This document shows positions 34,553 to 42,247 of a stretch of DNA of 57,667 nucleotides, one piece after another; the stretch's first letter is position 1, and the number at the start of each line of letters is the position of its first letter. The position numbers were made by a program, and so were the translations under genes. A model generated the notes under the pieces. That model had not been told where the DNA came from. It was given only the letters and a program-made list of their open reading frames with translations, and did not search any database. The stretch is from JAWXBG01 sp044375415 (lineage in GTDB: Bacteria; Bacteroidota; Bacteroidia; Flavobacteriales_D; Sanyastnellaceae), in NCBI GenBank assembly GCA_044375415.1, contig JBILMS010000013.1, positions 1 to 57,667 on the forward strand. Reading direction: 5' to 3'.

Positions 34553-35164
34553 CTAAACTCTTCTACCGCCAAAGACCAATCTCACTTCAGTAGCCCCGTA
34601 ACCATAAACGTTGTAGGGTGCATCCATAAAGGTCGCATTTGGGTAATAGGACTCTAGCATTTTTCTGATTTCAGCTCGTAAGACACCTTGACCCACTCCG
34701 TGAATAAATACAACTCTGGGTATTTTCTTTTCCTCGGCATTGCGCAAGGTTCGTTCAAAATGCTGCAATTGAATTTGCACAATTTCATAATTGGTCAACC
34801 CCTGATGAGAATCCACCAATTCGTGTATATGCAGATCTACTTCCATTAATTCTCCCTTTCGGCGATCAGTAGTGGCGTTTTTATTGTTGTAAAGCAATTT
34901 GAAATCGTCTTGAGCCACCTTGGCCATGCGCTCATCAATGTTGCGTTCCACCAAATCACTTATTTCCGGTCTAACGCGGTCATATTTCATCTCCTCCTCC
35001 ATTCGAGAAGAAACCGGAACGAGTTCACCTACCGGATGCGGATATTCGAAGCCGGAAGCATCTTTCACCATGACCATTCCGGGCGATGGGAAACCCGTCA
35101 CCACACCCTCCCCAGGTTCATTAAGAAAGCGAACACGATCTTTTAAGCGAAATTCAATTGACAT
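34553..35164 (-). CDS. Smr-domain protein with DUF2027
   Basis: A 203-aa cytoplasmic protein. The N-terminus (MSIEFRLKDRVRFLNEPGEG) is a small SH3-like unit found in DUF2027. The C-terminal ~85 residues form an Smr domain, with EVDLHIHEL (about residue 107) and the loop FIHGVGQGVLRAEIRK. Smr domains nick or bind branched and collided-ribosome nucleic acids. The gene has a perfect -7 box four bases before its ATG and is leaderless by this reading. Confidence 0.88.
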   Translation of the reverse strand: MSIEFRLKDRVRFLNEPGEGVVTGFPSPGMVMVKDASGFEYPHPVGELVPVSSRMEEEMKYDRVRPEISDLVERNIDERMAKVAQDDFKLLYNNKNATTDRRKGELMEVDLHIHELVDSHQGLTNYEIVQIQLQHFERTLRNAEEKKIPRVVFIHGVGQGVLRAEIRKMLESYYPNATFMDAPYNVYGYGATEVRLVFGGRRV

Positions 35165-35168
35165 GCTG

Positions 35169-35176
35169 CAAATTTA
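35169..35176 (-). promoter_or_regulatory. -7 box of the Smr gene, 4 nt before ATG
   Basis: The minus strand reads TAAATTTG, an exact TAnnTTTG match, with only GCAGC between it and part of the ATG at 35164. The predicted transcript starts at or within a base or two of the start codon. Confidence 0.65.
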
Positions 35177-35201
35177 ATTTCTTCCCGCCAATAGGAAAGG
35201 A

Positions 35202-35209
35202 TAACTTTG
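35202..35209 (+). promoter_or_regulatory. -7 box of the beta-lactamase-fold hydrolase
   Basis: TAACTTTG is an exact TAnnTTTG match. A TTG codon that would give a longer protein (35207) lies inside the box, so the real start is the ATG at 35234, 25 bases downstream. Confidence 0.7.
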
Positions 35210-35233
35210 AGCCCTCAACATAATTTAATTGTC

Positions 35234-36808
35234 ATGATCAACAGGTTTCGCCTTATTCATTGGACTCTCGCCCTTTCCTTAGGACTTCTTTTTTCTTCGT
35301 GCACTGTCTATTCGCAGAAAAAAAATGCGGATAAGACTGTAGAAAACCTCGACAAAATCTTTCAGCAAAGCCTTACGGACTTTAATGTACCGGGTATGGC
35401 GATTGCTATTGTGAAAGACAATAAAGTTGTTTTATCGAAGGGCTACGGCGTTAAAAATAGTGAGACCGGAGAAAAAGTAGATGAAAACTCTCTCTTCGCC
35501 ATAGCAAGCAACAGCAAGGCTTTCACGGCAGCTTGTCTCGCTATTTTAGTAGATGAAGGCAAGATTAAGTGGAATGATAAAGTGCGCACCTACCTACCCT
35601 ATTTTCAACTTTACGATCCTTATGTAACAGAAGAAATGACGATCCGCGATTTACTTTGTCACCGAAGCGGATTAGCCACTTTTAGTGGCGATTTGATCTG
35701 GTACGGAACCACTTACTCTCGCGAAGAAGTGATTCGCAGAGCGGTAGGTTTGGAGCCCAAACATGGATTCCGGGAAACTTTTGGTTATCAGAACATCATG
35801 TTCATTGCCGCCGGAGAAATTGTAGAGGTTGTTTCAGGATTAAGTTGGGATGACTTTGTGCAGCAACGAATATTGAATCCACTGGGAATGTCGAGCACGG
35901 TCACCAGTATTACCAAATTTAAACCCGGTGGAAATATTGCCATGCCTCACAATGAAAAAGACGGTAAAAATATCTTGATCGATTATGTAAATTGGGATAA
36001 TATCGGAGGGGCGGGCGCTATCAATTCCAACGTTTCCGATGTTTCTAAATGGTTGATGTTGCAATTGAATAAAGGCAAATGGAATGATCAGACCATTTTC
36101 TCAGAAGCGCGAGCATTTGAAATGTGGGAAAATCAGACCCCTCTTCCCATTCGTCCGTGGCAAAGACAAAACATGCCTAGCCGTCATTTTTCCGGCTATG
36201 GTTTGGGTTGGGAATTGATGGAATATCAAGGTTACAAAGTCATTTCGCATGGAGGAGGCTACGATGGAATGATTTCGAAAACTGTGTTGGTTCCGGAGTT
36301 AAATCTAGGTTTTGTGATACTCACCAACAACATTAATTCTCTTCCAACGATCTTGAATTTTGAGATTTTAGATGAATACTTGGGGGTGAAAAAGGAAGAT
36401 CAAACGGATTGGATTACCATGTTCAAGGTCTTCAAAACTGAAGACGACGCCATGGCCGCCGGTGCTGCTCAGGCTCGTGAAGATGCAAGAACCAAGAATA
36501 CCCAGCCCTCAAAGGCCAACATCGATTATTGCGGAACCTATCGCAGCGAGATTTATGGCGATGTGTTGATTACACTCGATGAAAAGGGTAATCCATTGAT
36601 CGATTTCACCCCTACTGCATTATTTAAAGGTCGTTTGGAGCATTATCATTACGACACTTTTATTCTGAATTGGTCCACCAAAATGATGTTGCCACCCGGC
36701 ACAGTTACGTTTGTCTTGGATGCCGCCGGAGAAATAGAAGAGATGAAGGTTTTTGTAGATAATCCCGACTTTGATTTCACAGAATTGAAACTAATGAAGG
36801 TTAAGTAA
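35234..36808 (+). CDS. Serine hydrolase of the beta-lactamase class C/DD-peptidase fold, with DUF3471-like tail
   Basis: A 524-aa exported protein. The signal peptide MINRFRLIHWTLALSLGLLF is followed by SSC, a possible lipoprotein cut. The catalytic sites are in order: SNSK (SxxK) near residue 91-94, YQN (YxN) near residue 184, and HGGGYDG (third motif) near residue 338. The last ~110 residues are a separate beta-rich DUF3471-like domain. Such proteins are peptidases or esterases acting in the periplasm, and are not necessarily antibiotic-resistance enzymes. The start is fixed by the promoter box at 35202. Confidence 0.88.
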   Translation: MINRFRLIHWTLALSLGLLFSSCTVYSQKKNADKTVENLDKIFQQSLTDFNVPGMAIAIVKDNKVVLSKGYGVKNSETGEKVDENSLFAIASNSKAFTAACLAILVDEGKIKWNDKVRTYLPYFQLYDPYVTEEMTIRDLLCHRSGLATFSGDLIWYGTTYSREEVIRRAVGLEPKHGFRETFGYQNIMFIAAGEIVEVVSGLSWDDFVQQRILNPLGMSSTVTSITKFKPGGNIAMPHNEKDGKNILIDYVNWDNIGGAGAINSNVSDVSKWLMLQLNKGKWNDQTIFSEARAFEMWENQTPLPIRPWQRQNMPSRHFSGYGLGWELMEYQGYKVISHGGGYDGMISKTVLVPELNLGFVILTNNINSLPTILNFEILDEYLGVKKEDQTDWITMFKVFKTEDDAMAAGAAQAREDARTKNTQPSKANIDYCGTYRSEIYGDVLITLDEKGNPLIDFTPTALFKGRLEHYHYDTFILNWSTKMMLPPGTVTFVLDAAGEIEEMKVFVDNPDFDFTELKLMKVK

Positions 36809-36877
36809 TTGATTTGATTGCACTTACATCGATCCAATTTTCTATCGATTCATGAAACACGAACCCAAAAAACTTCT

Positions 36878-36885
36878 TATATTTG
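36878..36885 (+). promoter_or_regulatory. -7 box of the tRNA-Arg gene
   Basis: TATATTTG, an exact TAnnTTTG match, 13 nt before the tRNA 5' end. A short 5' leader is expected to be removed by RNase P. Confidence 0.72.
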
Positions 36886-36898
36886 CGGCCTCAAAAAT

Positions 36899-36972
36899 GT
36901 CATCGTAGCTCAACTGGATAGAGCATCGCACTACGGATGCGAAGGTTTGGGGTTCGACTCCCTACGGTGACA
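36899..36972 (+). tRNA. tRNA-Arg (anticodon ACG)
   Basis: A 74-nt cloverleaf. The acceptor stem GTCATCG pairs with CGGTGAC (one G-U), the D-arm is GCTCAACTGGATAGAGC, the anticodon stem TCGCA/TGCGA encloses the loop CTACGGA, giving anticodon ACG (36933-36935), and the T-arm contains TTCGACT. The wobble A is expected to be changed to inosine by TadA. CCA is not encoded and is added later. Has its own promoter and terminator. Confidence 0.97.
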
Positions 36973-36975
36973 CTG

Positions 36976-37010
36976 AAAAGGTCTTCTCTAATGAGAAGAC
37001 CTTTTTTGAT
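36976..37010 (+). terminator. Intrinsic terminator of tRNA-Arg
   Basis: AAAAGGTCTTCTC (36976-36988), loop TAAT, then GAGAAGACCTTTT (36993-37005) and more T. It is a perfect 13-bp stem starting a few bases after the tRNA. Confidence 0.93.
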
Positions 37011-37115
37011 TTTGGCAAATTCTAATAAAAAATACGACCCTGAGCTATCGACCTCGAAAGCGAGTGTGAGTTCCGGTGTGAGTATTGAGGAAGATCAATC
37101 TTCGGAAAAATTAGA

Positions 37116-40100
37116 TCAAAAACACACTACCCCATACTGCGAAATAAAGTACAACAAATCGGCTACATTCACAGAGCCATTGAAATCCATGTCGGGTTCG
37201 CCGCATGCGGATATGCATCCAAAGGCGCCGGTGAAAATCAGAAGATCACCAACTGTTACTGAACCGTTGTGATCAAAATCGCCCGGGCAATCCGGTATTA
37301 CTGCGTCAATGTCGATCATAAATAATCCTTCCTGAGAAGAGGGTGCATCCACACGAATGAAGTATGTGTTACCTGCAACCAAACCTGTAGCATTTAATAC
37401 TTCATTGCCTCCGTTACCGGTGGCGTTTATACATGATACATACACAAGTGCATTGCAAGGCCCGCTGTATAGCGCTAATCGAATATTGAAGTTTGCAGTT
37501 ACAGCCAACAAGTGGTTTGCATTAATGTTAACTTGACCCGACGGTGGTGCTACAAAGCTAAACCATACCGTTTTTCCGGTTGTGGCAGCACAAACGTTCG
37601 CCGGACTGTCTGCACCGGTCGCACATTTTGTAGAACCCATGATCGCTGCTGCATCAACAACCATAGATACGGATCCGACACAATTATCGTTAGTTTGTGC
37701 ACATGTGCTTTGCTCAAATGCGCCCAAGTCAATAGTTCCGTTTTGAATGCGTAAGTTGTGACCCATATCGAATCCAAGTACCGAGTTTGCATTGGAACCC
37801 GCGTTTATTGCAATAGAGGATGGTAAAAGTGAATAATCGGGATCCCCGGTGTTGGGAGAAACAAAAAGCGGATCTATATTGATTACCGGTGTAAAAATCG
37901 TATCACCTAAGTCGGGTAAATATCCTTCGATAAGGCAATAGGTAAGGTCTGTATCAGGACCAATATAAGTTTGTGGATAATCGTTGTCCCATATGATCGT
38001 ATTAAATAAATCGAATTTGGATCCATTATTACCTGCCAATGGGCGCGCATAATCTTGAATCATATGATTGCCTGCAATGGTGCAAGAATAAATATTGGTC
38101 TGAGCGGAACCATTGGGGAAATTAAAAATACCCCCTGAATTGATCAAATTATCATGTATTAAGCAGTTATCGAATGTGCTTATACTATTCGTCGAAGTTG
38201 TTACTCCACTGCCGGTAGAACCGGAGTTCCCTTTTATCTCACAATGTCGAATGGTAGCTGTACTTTCATTTATTAGAAATACGGCCGTCCCAAGGCTTGT
38301 ACTAATATTCGGATCATCATAAGCTCCGCGAAGAACAAATCCATCAACCAAAACACCCTGGTCGTTGTCGAAGTTGAGCAATCGTTTTGCATTATCCGTA
38401 TTTGGCTCACTGCCTATTTCACCGGTCAACTGAGATTTGTTGATTGACCAATCGCGAGCATTTCGTTCTGTTTCCACTCCTGCAAATCCACCATAAATCT
38501 GTAGACTGTCCTTCATCTCGAATCGAATGTCGCGGTTGGCTGTGGTGGTGGTTGGATACAATCCTCCCGCAACCCAAATCTCATCACCAACGGCTGCTGC
38601 TGTGAGCGCTGATTGAAAATCTGTGTATGCATCAAACCAATTGCTTCCATCATTTGCACCACTTGCGCTATCATCAACATAAATAATTCCGGGTATCGGA
38701 TTCGCTCCTTCTACAGCACCCATATCAACCACACCGGAAAAGATTCGATCGTTACCGGTCACATCTTTCGATAATGTTACAAGAGTGTTGTCGCCTGCAT
38801 TCGCTCCGACAGATTCTCCGCTCAGCGAATAATCAAATCCGGTTGGATTCATGAAAAGCGGATCTTCATAATATACTTCGACTCCTTCATAGACACCGGA
38901 CAAAGCTGCACCTTGAAGTATGGAATGAAAAACATCAGTGCCGAATGAAACAGCTGTTTCGTTGGCATCAAATAGAGTGTTACCCCAGATAATTGTATTC
39001 GCAACAGTGCCATTTCCTCCTTGAACAATGCTGTATGTCTCCCAAACAATTGTATTGCCTTCAAACGTGCAACCTCGCATGTCCAAAGTGCCCGATGTGT
39101 TATGATTCACAATACCTTTGTCAGCAGTATTATCTACGAATAAACAGTTCTCAATAGTGGTTCCGTTTGTCCAGTCGATGGCGCCTCCAATATGTGATTC
39201 ATTGTTCACAAATGAAGTATTTTGAAAAATAGAAGTAGCGAAAGTGGCAACTGCTCCGCCTTTATAGTCCGAAGAATTATTGAACACAAAACAGTTCGCC
39301 ATCGTAAACGTACCATCTGTAAATTCTATAAGCGCAGCTGCACCGATGTCTTCATGAACCAATGCTCCATTGGCATTTCCACCAAAAATGGAAAATCCAT
39401 CTACGAGAAAACTTCCAAATTCATCGTCTGCGAAAAGCACATGGTATGCATTGTCTGCCGCTAGGAAAATATTCCCAATGTTACCGCTCAGATTAGTGAC
39501 GTTCGTAAACCAATCACGCTCCTCGAGTAAAGTTTCCGTTCCATTAAATCCACCATACACCGGAACGTTATTTTTAAGTACAAATGACTCCAAACGATTG
39601 TTGGTACTCGATGTTTTGTATGTTCCTTCAGCTACCCAGATCTGTTGACCTTCGACTGCGTTGTTCAAGGCTTCATGCAAATCGGTGTAGGCGTCTTGCC
39701 AAGTCGTGCCATTGTTCAGCCCGTTAGCATCAAGATCAACAAAATATATTGGTGGAATTTGGTTTTCATAACAACCGATATCTACGATAGCATCAAATAT
39801 TCTGCTATTTCCATTGAGATCTCTATTAGAAATTGATATCGCGTTCGAACCTGAATTTCGTCCCGGTGAAGAAAATTCGAGAGTAAAATCATCCGCTCCC
39901 GGAGCCGTGAAATCCGGATTCTCTGAAATTACGTTTTCTGAAAGCCCTAACTGCAGATCACTCAGATTTTCAATAATACAATTCCGGGCTTCTACATTAT
40001 TTGAATTACTAAACAAAAGATCATCATGATTCCAAATAATACAATTGTCTAACTGGTAATTCGCTCCTCCAATATTATCAAATATGAAATTACCATTCGT

Positions 40101-40790
40101 AATATTTCTGGTAATAGTACAGTTCACAAAATTCATGGTCAAATCGGTTCCACCTAAACCAAACAATTCATTACCGGTAGATTCATTATCGTAAAAAAGA
40201 CATTCTGATATGATTGGGGTTCCGGTTTCATAATTAACATTTATAGCTGCAAAACTGACCCCGGTGTTATTGTGAATAGTACAATGTTTCAATTGAAAAT
40301 TTTCACCGAATACAAGCAATGCCGCGCCATAAGTAGGCCCTTCATTATAGGCCTTTCGTAAATCGAAACCATCGATCAAAACATTGTCTCCATCTACTCT
40401 AATTAACCACTGGGAATTGTCTGTTTCTACTGATGCTCCGATTGCCCCGCTAATAATTGTTGGAAATAATCCCCAATCCCGCTGATTTCTCTGCGTTTCA
40501 AATCCGCCAAATCCACCAAACATTTCTACTCCACCCGATACCTGAAAATATGCTAGACGATCTGAAGTAGCCGGTTTGTAGGTGCCTGATGCCACCCATA
40601 ACTCATCATTCGGACCTGCCGCAGCCAAAGCATCGTGCAAGTCTTCAAAAGCATTGACCCATGAGTTTCCATTGTTTGCTCCACTAGCATCTGCATCCAC
40701 ATAGATGATTGCACTCTTCGCTTCAGTGGAAGCTAACAACATGAGAAAAGATAATAATCCCGGAAATAAGAGCTGTTTCATGACATTCAT
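37116..40790 (-). CDS. Large surface protein with three beta-helix (choice-of-anchor Q) units, C-terminal dockerin-like repeats
   Basis: A 1,224-aa exported protein. Signal peptide residues 1-26 (MKQLLFPGLLSFLMLLAST from Met4). Three homologous units of about 340 residues begin near residues 27, 347 and 700, each opening with YVDxxAxGxNxGxxWxxAxxDL and ending with a GAxE or similar (DVTGNDRIFSGVVDMGAVEG): polymorphic, right-handed beta-helix passengers. Residues about 1035-1165 look like a jelly-roll or PPC-like domain (TGKTVWFSFVAPPSGQ). Residues about 1170-1224 are two EF-hand-like repeats, GDFDHNGSVTVGDLL and DMDFNGSVNVADLL, of dockerin type. I see no ordinary T9SS type A tail; the dockerin-like pair may take that place. 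Confidence 0.85.
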   Translation of the reverse strand: MNVMKQLLFPGLLSFLMLLASTEAKSAIIYVDADASGANNGNSWVNAFEDLHDALAAAGPNDELWVASGTYKPATSDRLAYFQVSGGVEMFGGFGGFETQRNQRDWGLFPTIISGAIGASVETDNSQWLIRVDGDNVLIDGFDLRKAYNEGPTYGAALLVFGENFQLKHCTIHNNTGVSFAAINVNYETGTPIISECLFYDNESTGNELFGLGGTDLTMNFVNCTITRNITNGNFIFDNIGGANYQLDNCIIWNHDDLLFSNSNNVEARNCIIENLSDLQLGLSENVISENPDFTAPGADDFTLEFSSPGRNSGSNAISISNRDLNGNSRIFDAIVDIGCYENQIPPIYFVDLDANGLNNGTTWQDAYTDLHEALNNAVEGQQIWVAEGTYKTSSTNNRLESFVLKNNVPVYGGFNGTETLLEERDWFTNVTNLSGNIGNIFLAADNAYHVLFADDEFGSFLVDGFSIFGGNANGALVHEDIGAAALIEFTDGTFTMANCFVFNNSSDYKGGAVATFATSIFQNTSFVNNESHIGGAIDWTNGTTIENCLFVDNTADKGIVNHNTSGTLDMRGCTFEGNTIVWETYSIVQGGNGTVANTIIWGNTLFDANETAVSFGTDVFHSILQGAALSGVYEGVEVYYEDPLFMNPTGFDYSLSGESVGANAGDNTLVTLSKDVTGNDRIFSGVVDMGAVEGANPIPGIIYVDDSASGANDGSNWFDAYTDFQSALTAAAVGDEIWVAGGLYPTTTTANRDIRFEMKDSLQIYGGFAGVETERNARDWSINKSQLTGEIGSEPNTDNAKRLLNFDNDQGVLVDGFVLRGAYDDPNISTSLGTAVFLINESTATIRHCEIKGNSGSTGSGVTTSTNSISTFDNCLIHDNLINSGGIFNFPNGSAQTNIYSCTIAGNHMIQDYARPLAGNNGSKFDLFNTIIWDNDYPQTYIGPDTDLTYCLIEGYLPDLGDTIFTPVINIDPLFVSPNTGDPDYSLLPSSIAINAGSNANSVLGFDMGHNLRIQNGTIDLGAFEQSTCAQTNDNCVGSVSMVVDAAAIMGSTKCATGADSPANVCAATTGKTVWFSFVAPPSGQVNINANHLLAVTANFNIRLALYSGPCNALVYVSCINATGNGGNEVLNATGLVAGNTYFIRVDAPSSQEGLFMIDIDAVIPDCPGDFDHNGSVTVGDLLIFTGAFGCISACGEPDMDFNGSVNVADLLYFISQYGVVCF

Positions 40791-40918
40791 TGGTTTTAGG
40801 TTAAGACTATTCCAAGGCTGTCACTATTCGCAGCCATGACTCTCCTTGGAACAATTACAGTGCAAAGGAGGACTAAACCAACAACATGATACTCACCCTA
40901 ATGGGTGAAATTGCACCC

Positions 40919-41854
40919 CTACATAGTAACGGTGGCTTGAATCCACTTGTTCCATCCTTTTTCCTCGTATGTTATCAGAACCATTTTGTCTTTGGAGAAT
41001 CCAAGACTTATGTCGGCCGTGAAACGATTCGTTGTAAAGAGTTCCACACCCAATGAGAAGTAATAACCGAATCCAAATCCGGTGCGAGGCTGATAAGGAA
41101 CAATTTGATTTGGGTTAGTAGCTCCCAGCATCAATTGATAAACTTTATCGGCAACATAAATTTCATTGCCTATCACTTTTGTACCCAACATGCTTCCGCC
41201 AATTTGTATGTAAGAGTTCAGTAGATCATTGATCATAAAACCCTGACGATAGCCGAAATTCATATTCACACGATCTTCTTTTCCTACAATTTGAAATAGT
41301 CGAACATCGGCCTGACCATTTTGAGGAATCGGAGTGCCGATGAATTGAATCGTGAACTGATCCACCGCTTTCATTCGCGTAACATTTGTGTTAAAAACAA
41401 GTGCCGCATCTCGATTAAAGCTATACTTAAGTTGAAAACCAAGTGAAAACGCCGGATTATATCGCATCAGCGCGGGATAGGAGTCATAAGGAATCTGAAA
41501 ATTTGTTGACCCGTAAAAGGAGTTGATCTGATTGGTTTCATTAAAATTCAAATTCAATCGTTCCTCGATGTTGAAGCACTGCACATCATTTGGATCGGCC
41601 AATTCGTTGGTAGCACACAAGCCGTTGTAAAAATTACCTGTTTTTTTGGAGGCCGAATAAACTCCCAAATTCAAGCCGATACTCCACCCTTTGTAAGGGT
41701 CTTCAACCTCTTCTTCTTCCTCATCATCCTCGTCGTGCGACAATACGTGCAAATCGTATTCCCAAGCACCACGCGCAGGACGAAGCGCACTTTGAGCGAA
41801 TGACTGTGATGCTGCGACACAAACACAAAGAAAAACGAGGAAATATCTCAACAT
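40919..41854 (-). CDS. Outer-membrane beta-barrel protein of unknown function
   Basis: A 311-aa exported protein. Signal peptide MLRYFLVFLCVCVAASQSFA. An acidic stretch (DEDDEEEEEVEDPY) near residue 40 precedes about eleven to twelve amphipathic strands of the outer-membrane barrel type. It has its own probable promoter (TATTTTCG, minus strand). It is upstream of, but 128 nt from, the large beta-helix protein, and need not be in the same operon. Confidence 0.75.
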   Translation of the reverse strand: MLRYFLVFLCVCVAASQSFAQSALRPARGAWEYDLHVLSHDEDDEEEEEVEDPYKGWSIGLNLGVYSASKKTGNFYNGLCATNELADPNDVQCFNIEERLNLNFNETNQINSFYGSTNFQIPYDSYPALMRYNPAFSLGFQLKYSFNRDAALVFNTNVTRMKAVDQFTIQFIGTPIPQNGQADVRLFQIVGKEDRVNMNFGYRQGFMINDLLNSYIQIGGSMLGTKVIGNEIYVADKVYQLMLGATNPNQIVPYQPRTGFGFGYYFSLGVELFTTNRFTADISLGFSKDKMVLITYEEKGWNKWIQATVTM

Positions 41855-41870
41855 GATTCAAACTTTGAAG

Positions 41871-41878
41871 CGAAAATA
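41871..41878 (-). promoter_or_regulatory. Probable -7 box of the barrel gene at 40919
   Basis: The minus strand reads TATTTTCG, the recurrent one-mismatch -7 variant, 16 nt before the ATG at 41854. Confidence 0.5.
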
Positions 41879-41975
41879 GTGTTTAAAAATGATATTTCTT
41901 GCCAATGACAAGTTGTGGATTAAGATTTAAAATGAACACACTGGATTATCTTGTTTATGGAGACCATTCTTCTCC

Positions 41976-42132
41976 GAAAGCCTCACCCTCCGCCCTCTCC
42001 AGAGGAGAGGGGACCGATCCTGCAATCTGAAAATGTAAACGTTCCATATGCCCGTTTTTATGAAAACCAAATCATCTCACCATACGTAAACGTCCCCCTC
42101 TCCTCTTGAGAGGGGCTAGGGGTGAGGCTTTC
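41976..42132. repeat. Large imperfect palindromic element (REP-like)
   Basis: The left arm (41976-42014) starts GAAAGCCTCACCC and contains CTCTCCAGAGGAGAGGGG. The right arm (42092-42132) is its reverse complement with a few changes and one-base gaps. The arms themselves contain smaller palindromes. They frame a ~77-base AT-rich centre with two related GTAAACGT stretches. This fills most of the 393-base gap between the barrel gene and the exonuclease-GIY-YIG gene; no coding frame is convincing there. Similar CCCCTCTCC/GGAGAGGGG elements are, to my knowledge, scattered in many Bacteroidota genomes. Confidence 0.8.
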
Positions 42133-42247
42133 AGAAGGACTTGTCAGCGATCATTTCTGGATTTTTTACGTGGAACTCTTATAGACTGTTGAAACAAAAT
42201 GACCTCAGTATTTTGCATATACCTGTCCGGCAATTGATCTTTACACG

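Noticed and set aside
35207..35233. TTG start that would lengthen the beta-lactamase-fold protein by nine residues
   Set aside because: The TTG is part of the -7 box TAACTTTG (35202-35209), so it cannot be within the mRNA. The ATG at 35234 starts a clean signal peptide.
35234..36808. An antibiotic-resistance beta-lactamase
   Set aside because: The SxxK/YxN/HGG motifs and C-terminal DUF3471-like domain match general serine hydrolases and peptidases. Nothing indicates beta-lactam turnover.
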